64,000 bases of DNA, from assembly GCF_051262515.1 (NCBI RefSeq), contig NZ_JBIMER010000012.1:19485-83484 (forward strand), in the 5' to 3' direction. The notes under the pieces are model-generated. The model searched no databases. It worked only from the letters and a program-made list of their open reading frames with translations, and had not been told where the DNA came from. Below, piece by piece: positions 8,267 through 16,043 of this stretch. The translations under genes and the position numbers were made by a program. The DNA comes from Arthrobacter_N sp051262515 (GTDB taxonomy: Bacteria; Actinomycetota; Actinomycetes; Actinomycetales; Micrococcaceae). Position 1 is the first letter of the stretch; the number at the start of each line of letters is the position of its first letter.

Positions 8267-8347
8267 CTAGTGCTCGTCGTAATGGCCCTCGTGTTCGGCA
8301 TGGCGGTGTCCGTCGTGCAGGTAATCCAGATGGTCCCCGTGCTCCAC
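8267..8347 (-). CDS. His-rich small ORF (metal-binding peptide or fragment)
   Basis: A 26-codon frame from a GTG at 8347 ending in TAG at 8267. Eight of 26 residues are His: EHGDHLDYLHDGH then RHAEHEGHYDEH. I recall longer small proteins ending in the same HGDHxDYxHDGHRHA..H..HYDEH pattern near zinc-uptake or Zur genes in actinobacteria. Here no ribosome site precedes the GTG, and the upstream in-frame codons (with two Cys) carry no good start, so this may be the surviving C-terminal end of such a protein. The damaged metal transporter lies 1.2 kb away. Confidence 0.45.
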   Translation of the reverse strand: MEHGDHLDYLHDGHRHAEHEGHYDEH

Positions 8348-8397
8348 TGTCTGACTAGGGCATCGTCTGCAGCCGTCGCCAGATGCTGCCTGGCGCG

Positions 8398-8808
8398 TTA
8401 GCGTCCCGAGATGTCCTTGAGGGCCGCCTGGAGGCGTGTGTCCGCGTCGTTGGCGATGTCGCGGGTGGCGTCGCTGTCGCTGAGTTGGACCATGGTTTGG
8501 GGGTCGATGGTCTCAACGGTCGTTTCGGTGGCGTCGGGCGCACGGCGGACTACGACGTTGCAGGGGAGCAGGGCGCCGAGTTCCGGTTCGGCGGCGATTC
8601 CGCGCTGGGCGAGCTGCGGGTTGCAGGCGCCGAGGATGATGTAGTCGCCCACGGAATCGCCGGCCTCCTGCCCGAGTTTCTTGGTGAAGGTGGCTTTCAC
8701 ATCGATTTCGGTCAGGACACCGAAACCCTGCTCTGCCAGTGCGTCGCGGGTCCTGGCGACCGTCTCGTCCCAGCCGGCGGTGACGGTGATGCTGTGGGTG
8801 TAGGTCAT
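8398..8808 (-). CDS. DUF302 domain protein
   Basis: A 136-residue DUF302 protein starting at an ATG with AGGAGAAAC eight bases upstream. The family core is visible: the N-terminal strand YTHSITV, EQGFGVLTEIDVKATFTKKLG, the IILGACNPQLAQ segment with a single conserved Cys, and LLPCNVVVRR. DUF302 proteins are small alpha/beta proteins often found beside sulfur-, metal- and redox-stress genes; the biochemical role is unknown. It is the last gene of a minus-strand series that begins with the rhodaneses, so it may belong to the persulfide island. Confidence 0.82.
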   Translation of the reverse strand: MTYTHSITVTAGWDETVARTRDALAEQGFGVLTEIDVKATFTKKLGQEAGDSVGDYIILGACNPQLAQRGIAAEPELGALLPCNVVVRRAPDATETTVETIDPQTMVQLSDSDATRDIANDADTRLQAALKDISGR

Positions 8809-8899
8809 GGGGTTTCTCCTTGTGTTTCGGTGTGGCTGAGTTTGTCGGGTCAGTGGTCCGTTGCGGTGGAGCGCGGCGGAACCTGTCACCTACGCCACG

Positions 8900-10216
8900 C
8901 TACCTGCGAGTTTCTCGGCGCGGAAGCCGCAGGTCAGGGTCCGTTCGCCGGGCGGAAGGGGGGTGCGTTTCGTACATTCGGACCGCGACGGCGATGGCCG
9001 CGGCCGCACTGAGGGCCGCTGCCGACCAGACGGCGGCTTGCAGGCCAGCCGCGTCGGCAACGACACCGCCGAGGATCGCGCCGACCGCGTAGCCGAGGTC
9101 GCGCCAGACGCGGTAGACGCCCACGGCGCGTCCCCGCCAGGCGGGGTGGGCGACGTCGCCGACGGCGGCCAGCAGCGTGGGGTAGACCATCGCGGTTCCG
9201 ACGCCGAGCAGCACGGTTCCGGCGGCCCAAGCCCCGAACCCGTGGCCGAGGGCGATGACTGACAGGGCGGCGGCCTGGGTCGCCATTCCTGCGCTGATGA
9301 GGTGCTTGCGTCCGATCCGGTCGGAGAGGGCACCGGTCACCAGTTGCCCCAATCCCCACACCCCCGGGTAGAGCGCGAAGAGCAGGCCGATATGCGCCGT
9401 GCTCAGGTCGGCTGTGGCGAACAGCAGGGGGAACAGGCCCCAGGCGAGGCCGAAGTTCAGGTTGTTCACCAATCCCGCCAGGCTGGCCGAGGACAGCGCC
9501 GGTTCCCGCAGGCTGGTGAGGGACAGGATCTGGCGGTTGGTCAGGTTGGCGTCGACGCCATACCCCTGCGCGCCGCCACCGGTCATATTCCCGGCGTCCA
9601 GGTGGGCGTGGCCCCGGGTTTCCTTGACGAGTGCGCCGGAGAGCAGGAGTCCCAATGCGGTGTAGGCGAGACCGAGAAGGAAGGGTGCGGGGCGCAGACC
9701 GTACTGTTCGGCGAGGTGGCCGGCCAGCAGGGACGCTGCCGCCACGGCCCCGTAGCCGGCGGCTTCGTTCAGGCCCATGGCGAGCCCGCGTTGCGCCGGC
9801 CCGACGAGGTCGATCTTCATCACGACGGTGGTGGACCAGGTCAGCCCTTGGTTGATGCCCAGAAGGACGTTCGCGGCGACCACCCAGCTCCAGTCCGGCG
9901 CGAGGATGAGCATGACGGGCACCGGCACGGCGAAGAGCCAACCGGCCAGCAGCACCGGCTTGCGTCCGTACCGGTCCGAGAGCGTCCCGGCGAACCAGTT
10001 GGCGGTCGCCTTGGTGATGCCGAAGGCGGCCACGTAGGCGAAGACGAACGTGTACCCCGTCAGCCCGAACTCGGCCTCGGCGAGAAGCGGCAGGACGGTC
10101 TGTTGCTGGCCGACCATGCCCCCGACCAATGCGTTGACCGCAACGAGCAGGGCGAATTGCGCCGCGTTGGCGCGCAGTCCCAGTACGGGCACGCGCGGGC
10201 CGGCGGTGTTCGTCAT
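8900..10216 (-). CDS. MFS transporter
   Basis: A 438-residue 12-helix major facilitator protein. The signature between helices 2 and 3, GTLSDRYGRKPVLL (residues about 78-91), and its second-half counterpart GALSDRIGRKHLI are both present, with an acid/Gly-rich loop in the centre (around GHAHLDAGNMTGGG). The substrate cannot be read, although close relatives I recall sit beside rhodanese/persulfide dioxygenase genes. It follows the TauE/SafE gene by 58 bp on the same strand and has its own AGGAGC ribosome site. Confidence 0.82.
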   Translation of the reverse strand: MTNTAGPRVPVLGLRANAAQFALLVAVNALVGGMVGQQQTVLPLLAEAEFGLTGYTFVFAYVAAFGITKATANWFAGTLSDRYGRKPVLLAGWLFAVPVPVMLILAPDWSWVVAANVLLGINQGLTWSTTVVMKIDLVGPAQRGLAMGLNEAAGYGAVAAASLLAGHLAEQYGLRPAPFLLGLAYTALGLLLSGALVKETRGHAHLDAGNMTGGGAQGYGVDANLTNRQILSLTSLREPALSSASLAGLVNNLNFGLAWGLFPLLFATADLSTAHIGLLFALYPGVWGLGQLVTGALSDRIGRKHLISAGMATQAAALSVIALGHGFGAWAAGTVLLGVGTAMVYPTLLAAVGDVAHPAWRGRAVGVYRVWRDLGYAVGAILGGVVADAAGLQAAVWSAAALSAAAAIAVAVRMYETHPPSARRTDPDLRLPRRETRR

Positions 10217-10274
10217 GCGGAAGCTCCTGAGGGGGTCTACGGGAAGGGTGGGCGGCTATGGCGCGCTTCTTCGG

Positions 10275-11159
10275 CTAGCGGGTTTCGGTTGTAGCGGTGG
10301 GCGCGAGTGCCTTGCGCAGTGGGCATGCGGGGATGGCGAGCCAGCAGAGCGCGGCGGCCGCGGCGAGGGCGGCGGCCACGATGCCGACGGCGAGGTTGGC
10401 GGGGGAGGGCAGTTCCTGCATCAGGACGAAGACACCCATGGCCAGGACGAAGATGCCGAATCCCTTGCGCAGGGCGGCCTCGGGGATGCGTCCGGCGAGG
10501 CGGGCCCCGATGAACGAGCCGAGGATCGCCGCGACGGTGACCCCGCCGACAAGCGCCCAATCGAGGGTGACGGTGGTGAGATAGCCTCCGAGGCCGGCGA
10601 AGGATTTCATGGCGATGACGACGAGCGAGGTGCCGACGGCGACGGGCATGGACAGGCCTCCGAGCAGCGCGAGTGCGGGGACGACGAGGAAGCCGCCGCC
10701 TGCGCCGACGAGTCCGGTGACCAGTCCGACGACGAGGCCTTCGATGATGACCTTGCCCACGGGCAGTTCGCCGTCGTGGGCAGTGGCTGTGCGGTCCTTG
10801 CGGCCGCGGATCATGGCCAGGGAGGTGGCGACCATCATGAGCGCGAAGGCGATCATGAGGATGGTTCCGGGGATGTGCCCGCCGAGGAGTCCGCCGCCGA
10901 AGGCCCCTGCCATGCCAGCGGCGCCGAAGACCAGGCCGGTGCGCCACTTCACGCGCTTTTTGCGGGCGTGGTCGACGGCGCTGACGGCGGAGGTCGCGCC
11001 GACGACGAACAGCGAGGCGGCGATGGCTTCCTTGGGGTTCAGGCCGGCGACGTAGGTGAGGATCGGGACGGTGAGGATGGACCCGCCGCCGCCGAGCAGG
11101 CCGAGCGAGAGCCCGATCAGCACCGAGAGCAGGAGGGTCAGCGCGAGCGTGACGGTCAT
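10275..11159 (-). CDS. TauE/SafE family permease (sulfite/organosulfur exporter type)
   Basis: A 294-residue permease of the TauE/SafE (DUF81) family. It shows the duplicated half-repeats: GLLGGGGSILTVPIL near the N-terminus and GLVGAGGGFLVVPALALLGG in the middle, each followed by a T/GTSLVVI-type helix, with about eight hydrophobic segments. Characterised members export sulfite, sulfoacetate or thiosulfate-related anions or take up thiosulfate. Its position between a rhodanese and an MFS gene in a CstR-linked cluster favours export of sulfite or thiosulfate made by persulfide oxidation; that is an inference. Confidence 0.83.
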   Translation of the reverse strand: MTVTLALTLLLSVLIGLSLGLLGGGGSILTVPILTYVAGLNPKEAIAASLFVVGATSAVSAVDHARKKRVKWRTGLVFGAAGMAGAFGGGLLGGHIPGTILMIAFALMMVATSLAMIRGRKDRTATAHDGELPVGKVIIEGLVVGLVTGLVGAGGGFLVVPALALLGGLSMPVAVGTSLVVIAMKSFAGLGGYLTTVTLDWALVGGVTVAAILGSFIGARLAGRIPEAALRKGFGIFVLAMGVFVLMQELPSPANLAVGIVAAALAAAAALCWLAIPACPLRKALAPTATTETR

Positions 11160-11226
11160 GGGTGGGGATCCTTGTCTGGGGGGAGGGGCTGGTTTGCGCG
11201 GGTTGGTTGCCGCTCGGGTCGAGCGC

Positions 11227-11523
11227 CTAGGCGGAGGGCAGGCCGGCGCCCTGCCAGGCGGTCATGCCGCCGGCCATCGTGTCGGCGGTGTAGCCGGCGG
11301 CGCCCAGCGCGTCGGCGACGCGGGCGCTGCGGTTGCCGCTGCGGCAGACGACGATCACGGGACGGTCGCGGTCGATCTCGCCCAGGCGCGCGTCCAGGTC
11401 GCCCATGGGGATGTGGAGGGCGCCGGGGATCATGCCCTCGGCGGTCTCGAAGCCTTCGCGGACGTCGAGGATCTGGTCTTCCGCGCGGCGCCGGTTGGCC
11501 TCGTCGATGGTGATTTCGGGCAT
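11227..11523 (-). CDS. Single-domain rhodanese sulfurtransferase
   Basis: A 98-residue rhodanese domain. The CH2A-type motif appears early (LDVREGFE) and the active-site loop CRSGNRS places the catalytic Cys at residue 60. Such proteins carry sulfane sulfur as a Cys persulfide and pass it between GSH/thiol persulfide and sulfite or cyanide. It starts at an ATG at 11523, 35 bp after the stop of the membrane-type rhodanese and 67 bp before the TauE/SafE gene, so it is probably in the same transcript. Confidence 0.88.
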   Translation of the reverse strand: MPEITIDEANRRRAEDQILDVREGFETAEGMIPGALHIPMGDLDARLGEIDRDRPVIVVCRSGNRSARVADALGAAGYTADTMAGGMTAWQGAGLPSA

Positions 11524-11558
11524 GGTTGCTCCTGTGGTTCGTGGTGGAGGGGGTGGGA

Positions 11559-12152
11559 TCAGGACTGTGTTGCGGGGATCTGATCGATCGCGTCCCGGGC
11601 CGATGGTTCGGACGCGGTCTTGTTCCAGGGCATCTTGGCCAGGGCCTGGCCCATGGCGCAGGTGTTGGTGGCGGCGGAGAAGGTCAGGCCGGTGCCGATC
11701 GCGCCGGCGAGGAGGCTCAGCTTGGGCGAGACGAGCTTCCCGGCGACGAGGCCGGCGAGTACGAGCGAGCCGGCGGCCATGCGCACCTGGCGTTCGAGGT
11801 CCCAGCGCTGGGCGCCGCGCACGACGTCGCCGCCTGCGGCCGCGAAGCCGGGCACTCCGCCGTCGAGGACCAGTGCGGTGCCGATGCCGGCGCCACCGAG
11901 GCGCGTGCGGGCCTGGGCGGCGCGCACTCCGGACTGGCAGACCAGCACCACGCGCGCGCCGAGGCGCTCGGCGAGCTCGTCGGCGTGCTCGGAGAGCAGC
12001 GGCAGCGGCACGTTGTAGGAGCCGCGGATGTGGAGGGTCTCGAATTCGGCGGCGGAGCGCACGTCGATGACGATCAGGTCCTCGTGCCGGTCGATCCACT
12101 GGCGCAGGGTCTGCGCGTCGAGTCCGGTCACGGTGGCGGTTGCGGAGGTCAA
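11559..12152 (-). CDS. Rhodanese fused to DUF2892 membrane segment (YgaP-like)
   Basis: A 197-residue protein with an N-terminal rhodanese domain (IDVRSAAEFE, active loop VCQSGVRA with Cys72) and a C-terminal DUF2892-type hydrophobic hairpin (AAGSLVLAGLVAG and LLAGAIGTGLTFSAATNTC). This is the YgaP architecture: a membrane-attached sulfurtransferase. I prefer a TTG start at 12152 because AAAGAGG lies just upstream; in-frame ATGs at 12200 and 12221 fall inside the CstR-type operators. It is the first gene of the minus-strand persulfide series and is divergent from cstR. Confidence 0.82.
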   Translation of the reverse strand: MTSATATVTGLDAQTLRQWIDRHEDLIVIDVRSAAEFETLHIRGSYNVPLPLLSEHADELAERLGARVVLVCQSGVRAAQARTRLGGAGIGTALVLDGGVPGFAAAGGDVVRGAQRWDLERQVRMAAGSLVLAGLVAGKLVSPKLSLLAGAIGTGLTFSAATNTCAMGQALAKMPWNKTASEPSARDAIDQIPATQS

Positions 12153-12198
12153 GAGGGCCTCTTTCGGTCGAACGAATGTGTCTCCAGAAGTCTGCCAC

Positions 12199-12235
12199 AT
12201 ACCCCCTAGGGTATGCAACAAACCCTAGGGGGTAT
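12199..12235. promoter_or_regulatory. Two CsoR/CstR-type operator sites in the divergent promoter
   Basis: Two G/C-tract dyads: ATACCCCCTAGGGTAT at 12199-12214 and AAACCCTAGGGGGTAT at 12220-12235, in opposite orientation. They match the known TACCCC..GGGGTA style of CsoR-family operators. They lie between the rhodanese-DUF2892 gene and cstR and can control both directions. Confidence 0.7.
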
Positions 12236-12278
12236 AGAATTGGGTAGAAAGTTCGGAGACCCGCCCCAGGAGGCACTC

Positions 12279-12536
12279 GTGCAGTTGGACACCGCAGAAC
12301 TCAAGCCCGTCGTCAACCGGCTCAAGCGCGCCCAGGGCCAGTTGGCCGCCGTCACGCGGATGCTGGAGGAGGGGCGGGACTGCAAGGACGTGGTCATGCA
12401 GCTCTCGGCGGTTTCGAAGGCGTTGGACAGGGCCGGGTTCGCGATCATCGCCACCGGCTTGCAGCAGTGCCTGGCGAGCGAGGACAACTCGATGGACAAG
12501 AAGGACCTGGAAAAGCTTTTCCTGAGCTTGGCCTGA
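12279..12536 (+). CDS. cstR: CsoR-family persulfide/metal-sensing repressor (CstR-like)
   Basis: An 85-residue four-helix DUF156 repressor. Start is a GTG at 12279 with a CAGGAGG ribosome site; upstream in-frame ATG codons lie in the operators. Cys35 (GRDCKDV) and Cys64 (LQQCLAS) correspond to the two conserved Cys of the family. The His that completes the Cu(I) site in CsoR (about residue 60) is replaced by Gly/Thr in IIATGLQQC. A two-Cys, no-His site is the hallmark of CstR, which senses sulfane sulfur by di- to tetrasulfide cross-links. Neighbouring rhodaneses and a CstB-like enzyme support this reading over copper sensing. Confidence 0.8.
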   Translation: MQLDTAELKPVVNRLKRAQGQLAAVTRMLEEGRDCKDVVMQLSAVSKALDRAGFAIIATGLQQCLASEDNSMDKKDLEKLFLSLA

Positions 12537-12564
12537 CATCCTCCCGGCCGGCGAAAGCCGGTGA

Positions 12565-12603
12565 CGGAAAGGGCGCCCCGCTTCACGCGGGGCGCCCTTT
12601 CCG
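12565..12603. terminator. Bidirectional hairpin terminator
   Basis: A perfect 17-bp stem (one arm CGGAAAGGGCGCCCCGC) with a 5-nt loop between the convergent cstR and cstB genes. The AAA/TTT runs inside the stem allow it to act in either direction. Confidence 0.8.
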
Positions 12604-12642
12604 TGCCGGCCGGCGGCCTGGGGGGCCGCCGGCTCCGTGCCG

Positions 12643-14046
12643 CTAGGCGTTTGCGGTTTGGGTGGCCTTCCAGTCGGACCATGCGGCGTAGCTGCCGTCG
12701 AGCTCGACGACGTCGTGCCCGGCGCGGCGCAGGGCGCTGGCGGCCACCGAGTTCCGCACGCCGCTCTGGCAGTAGGTCACGATGGTTCCCTGGGCGGGCA
12801 GCTGGTCCTGGTGCCACAGGACGCGGCCGGCGCTGAGCTGCCGGGATCCGGGGATGTGCCCGTCGGCGTGCTCGGTCTTGTTGCGGACGTCCAGCACCAG
12901 CGCGGCGTCGAGGTCCTCCAGCTCGGCGGGCTGGATCAGCCGCGGTGTCTGCTGCGGAAGACCTTCGATTCCGGTGACGTAGCCGGAGAACTCGTCGATC
13001 CCGACGCGGACCAAGTGGTCCCTGAGCTCCTGCGCCTGCTCCTGGTCCGCGGCGAGCAGGACCAGCGGCCGGTCGTCGGACTCGGGGTCGATCGCCCAGG
13101 CACCGTAGCTGGCGGTCTTGTTCCCGGCCGGGATGTTGACCGAACCGGCGACGGTTCCCGCGTGGACCTCGTTGTTCGGGCGGGTGTCCACGAAGGTCAC
13201 CGCGTCGCGCGCGAGGTCGCGGGCGACGTCGTCCGCCGCAAGCTCCCGCAGCGGGCCCCGGTCGTCCAGCAGGGCCGGGCCGTGGCGGTTTTCGCGCTTC
13301 ATGCGGCCGAAGTAGGCGTGGGCGTCCGGCTGGCCGTCGAGCAGTTCGTCGATGAAGCCCTGCTCGTCGTTGGCCCGGAGGTAGGGGCCCCACCAGGCGT
13401 AGAGGCGCTCGTAGCCGACGGTGGTGGAAGGCAGTGCGCCGAGGGCCTTCCCGCAGGCGCTGCCCGAGCCGTGGGCCGGGTAGACCTGGACGTGGTCCGG
13501 CAGGGTCAGGAACTTCTCGCGCAGGCTTCGGAAGAGCTGCTTGGCGCCCTCGAAGCGGGTGTCGGTGCCGCCGGCGGCTTCGTCCAGCAGGTCCGGTCGT
13601 CCGAGGTCGCCGGAAAACACGAAGTCGCCGGAGAGCAGGTAGCCGGGCTGGTCGCTGAACGCGCCGTCCGTCACCAGGAACGAGAGGTGCTCCGGGGTGT
13701 GGCCCGGGGTGTGGACGGCCTTGACGGTGATGTTTCCGATGGCGATCGCGTCGCCGTCGTGCATCCGGTTGGCGTCGAAGCCGTACTGCCAGTCCTCCCC
13801 GCCCTCGCCGGAGACGTGCATTTCCGCACCCGTGGCGGCGGCGAGCTCCCGGGTGCCGGAGAGGTAGTCGGCGTGGATGTGGGTCTCGGCCACGGCGACG
13901 ATTTTCATGCCGTTGGCGGCGGCGAGGTCCAGGTAGGTGCCGATGTCGCGACGGGCGTCGACAACGACCGCCTCGGCCTTGCGCTGGCAGCCGATGAAGT
14001 AGCTTGCCTGGGCCAGGTCCTCGTCGTAGATGCGTTCGAGCAGCAT
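12643..14046 (-). CDS. cstB: Persulfide dioxygenase-rhodanese fusion (CstB/ETHE1-like)
   Basis: A 467-residue multidomain enzyme. Residues 1-240 are a metallo-beta-lactamase domain with THIHADY (H56, H58, D60), HTPGHTPEH (H112, H116), SGDFVFSGD (D141) and YPAHGSG (H192), the iron-binding pattern of persulfide dioxygenases. Two rhodanese domains follow. The first (around VDTRPNNEVHAG) lacks an active Cys; the last has YCQSGVRNS with Cys426. CstB oxidises thiol persulfide and yields thiosulfate. The ATG at 14046 has an AAAAGGAG site; the frame extends upstream into the operators. Control by CstR is inferred from the upstream sites. Confidence 0.88.
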   Translation of the reverse strand: MLLERIYDEDLAQASYFIGCQRKAEAVVVDARRDIGTYLDLAAANGMKIVAVAETHIHADYLSGTRELAAATGAEMHVSGEGGEDWQYGFDANRMHDGDAIAIGNITVKAVHTPGHTPEHLSFLVTDGAFSDQPGYLLSGDFVFSGDLGRPDLLDEAAGGTDTRFEGAKQLFRSLREKFLTLPDHVQVYPAHGSGSACGKALGALPSTTVGYERLYAWWGPYLRANDEQGFIDELLDGQPDAHAYFGRMKRENRHGPALLDDRGPLRELAADDVARDLARDAVTFVDTRPNNEVHAGTVAGSVNIPAGNKTASYGAWAIDPESDDRPLVLLAADQEQAQELRDHLVRVGIDEFSGYVTGIEGLPQQTPRLIQPAELEDLDAALVLDVRNKTEHADGHIPGSRQLSAGRVLWHQDQLPAQGTIVTYCQSGVRNSVAASALRRAGHDVVELDGSYAAWSDWKATQTANA

Positions 14047-14073
14047 GTGGTCTCCTTTTGGGAATCGTCGTGG

Positions 14074-14127
14074 ACACCCCGGGGGGTATCCGTCTTTCAA
14101 GACCAACAATAATACCTAGGGGGGTAT
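14074..14127. promoter_or_regulatory. cstB: CstR-type operator sites proximal to cstB
   Basis: ACACCCCGGGGGGTAT at 14074-14089 and ATACCTAGGGGGGTAT at 14112-14127. Both carry the G-tract and TAT end seen upstream of cstR. They lie 28-81 bp upstream of the cstB start codon. Confidence 0.68.
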
Positions 14128-14154
14128 GGCGCAAGGCCGCCCGGTCGCGATTGC

Positions 14155-14170
14155 ATACCTAGGGGGGTAT
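14155..14170. promoter_or_regulatory. CstR-type operator site facing the Cys-rich small gene
   Basis: ATACCTAGGGGGGTAT, an exact copy of the 16-mer at 14112-14127, spaced 43 bp from it (four helical turns). It lies 52 bp upstream of the ATG of the plus-strand zinc-ribbon gene, suggesting that gene is under the same control. Confidence 0.66.
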
Positions 14171-14221
14171 AGCTCATGATGGTGGATGCCAGGACCCCCA
14201 CCATCGAAACGGAGCCACAGA

Positions 14222-14413
14222 ATGTGCCGAGCAGTTACCTGCCGAAAATGCGGAAAGACCACGTGGGCCGGATGCGGCAACCACGTGGACCAAGTCATGC
14301 GCCATGTCCCCAAAACCGCCCGCTGCGCGTGTGGTACTCCTAACGCGAAGTCCCCGCGTACGGACAGCCCGGCGCGGGCGGGGTGGTTTCGGAGACTCAT
14401 CGGCCGGAAGTAG
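14222..14413 (+). CDS. Cys-rich zinc-ribbon-like small protein
   Basis: A 63-residue protein from an ATG at 14222 with GGAG upstream. The first 40 residues hold six Cys and two His: MCRAVTCRKCGK, AGCGNHVDQVMRHV and RCACGT. The start MCRxVxCxxCGKxTWxGCGxHVDxVM is one I recognise from many uncharacterised actinobacterial small proteins. The basic C-terminus (WFRRLIGRK) is compatible with nucleic acid or membrane contact. Its promoter contains a copy of the CstR-type operator shared with cstB, so a role in sulfane sulfur or metal stress is plausible. No biochemical function is known to me. Confidence 0.7.
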   Translation: MCRAVTCRKCGKTTWAGCGNHVDQVMRHVPKTARCACGTPNAKSPRTDSPARAGWFRRLIGRK

Positions 14414-14540
14414 CCGCGATCGGTGGTGAACTCGTCGACGGGCGTCATGTGGGGAGGTGCGAGGAGGCCACCCACGGGTACCGTGAACTGCGCGGGTACC
14501 TGCGGGGGCCCCCGACCGCCCGAAACGATGGAGTGAACCC

Positions 14541-14729
14541 ATGTCCGATCCAGCCGAGTCCCCCTTGGCCTACCGGTTGCTCACCGGAACCGACGACCGC
14601 GCGTTCTGCGAGCGGGTATCCGCCGCGCTCGCCGAGGGGTACGAGCTCCACGGCGGCCCGTCGCTGACGTTCAACGGCGAACGCGTGATCGCGGCACAGG
14701 CGGTCGTCCTGGCGCGGAAGGACGGCTAG
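14541..14729 (+). CDS. DUF1737 small protein
   Basis: A 62-residue DUF1737 protein: YRLLTGTDDRAFCERVSAAL followed by GYELHGGPSLTFNG and VIAAQAVVL. The domain is a short, double-stranded fold of unknown role that is often encoded directly before sulfhydrylase genes in actinobacteria. It has a GGAG site, and its stop codon is followed at once by the GTG of metZ, so the two are translationally coupled. Confidence 0.8.
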   Translation: MSDPAESPLAYRLLTGTDDRAFCERVSAALAEGYELHGGPSLTFNGERVIAAQAVVLARKDG

Positions 14730-15923
14730 GTGGAGGAGGCCGCCGGCTGGGACCCGCGGACGCGGGCGGTGCGGGGCGGCATCGACCGCACGCATTTCCA
14801 GGAGACCTCCGAGGCGATGTTCCTGACCTCGGGCTACGTGTTCGAGTCCGCGGAGGCGGCGGAGGCGTCCTTCAACGGGGAGGTCGAGCGGTTCGTCTAT
14901 TCCCGCTACGGGAACCCGACGGTCGCCGCGTTCCAGGAGAAGCTGCGGCTGCTCGAGGGCGCCGAGGCGTGCTTCGCCACGGCCAGCGGAATGTCCGCGG
15001 TGTTCACGGCGCTCGGCGCTCTGCTGGCGGCGGGGGATCGGGTGGTCGCGGCTAGGAGCCTCTTCGGATCCTGCTTCGTGGTCCTGAACGAGATCCTCCC
15101 GCGCTGGGGCGTCGAGACCGTGTTCGTGGACGGGCACGACCTCGCGCAGTGGGAACGGGCGCTGTCCACGCCGGCCACCGCCGTCTTCTTCGAATCCCCG
15201 TCCAACCCGCTTCAGGAGCTCGTGGACATCCGCGCCGTCGTCGACCTGGCGCACGCCGCGGGCGCGCAGGTGGTGGCGGACAACGTCTTCGCCACCCCGC
15301 TGCTGCAACGGGCCACGGACCTGGGCGCCGACGTCGTGGTGTATTCCGGCACCAAGCACATGGACGGCCAAGGCCGGGTGCTCGGCGGCGCGGTCCTCGG
15401 GCGCAAGGACTTCATCGACGGCCCCGTGCGGAACCTGATGCGCCACACCGGTCCCGCGCTGAGCGCGTTCAACGCCTGGACCCTGCTCAAGGGCCTGGAG
15501 ACGATGCCGTTGCGCGTCGACTACTCGACGGCGTCGGCGCTGCGGATCGCCCGTTGGCTCGAGGGGCAGCCGCGCGTCCGCCGCGTCGTCTACCCGTTCC
15601 TGGAGTCGCATCCGCAGCACGAGCTGGCGCTGAGCCAGATGAGCGGTGGCGGGACGGTGGTCACGTTCGAGCTGGAACCGGGCGGCGGCACGGCCAAGGA
15701 GGCGGCCTTCCGGCTGCTCAACGGCCTGCGGCTGGTCGACATCTCCAACAACCTCGGCGACGCGAAGTCGCTGATCACCCACCCGGCCACCACCACGCAC
15801 CGGGCCATCGGACCGGAGGGGCGCGCCGCGATCGGCCTGGGCGACGGCGTCGTCCGGCTGTCCGTTGGCCTCGAGGCGACCGACGACCTCCTGAAGGATC
15901 TGGACGCCGCGCTGGGCGACTGA
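14730..15923 (+). CDS. metZ: O-succinylhomoserine sulfhydrylase
   Basis: A 397-residue Cys/Met-metabolism PLP enzyme. Diagnostic segments are YSRYGNPT (residues 58-65), ATASGMSAV, the DNVFATPLLQ loop, and SGTKHMDGQGR with the Schiff-base Lys209; the GQGR variant is typical of MetZ, which joins O-succinylhomoserine and sulfide to give homocysteine. The GTG start directly abuts the DUF1737 stop and is served by GGAAGGA. Position just downstream of CstR-type operators suggests that sulfide assimilation and sulfide detoxification are neighbours here. Confidence 0.87.
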   Translation: MEEAAGWDPRTRAVRGGIDRTHFQETSEAMFLTSGYVFESAEAAEASFNGEVERFVYSRYGNPTVAAFQEKLRLLEGAEACFATASGMSAVFTALGALLAAGDRVVAARSLFGSCFVVLNEILPRWGVETVFVDGHDLAQWERALSTPATAVFFESPSNPLQELVDIRAVVDLAHAAGAQVVADNVFATPLLQRATDLGADVVVYSGTKHMDGQGRVLGGAVLGRKDFIDGPVRNLMRHTGPALSAFNAWTLLKGLETMPLRVDYSTASALRIARWLEGQPRVRRVVYPFLESHPQHELALSQMSGGGTVVTFELEPGGGTAKEAAFRLLNGLRLVDISNNLGDAKSLITHPATTTHRAIGPEGRAAIGLGDGVVRLSVGLEATDDLLKDLDAALGD

Positions 15924-16043
15924 GCGCCACCGCGCACCCGGGCCCGGCCCCGCACCTGTGGCCGGAACCGGCCCGCGGACGTAGGCTGGCGGCACCACCA
16001 CCGATGGGGCGGTATTGGTGCGCCCGGACCAAAGGAGTAGCTC

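Noticed and set aside
14414..14540. Possible SAM-type riboswitch upstream of DUF1737-metZ
   Set aside because: I looked for the conserved SAM-IV and SAM-II core sequences and pairings and did not see them; only ordinary GC-rich leader sequence is present.
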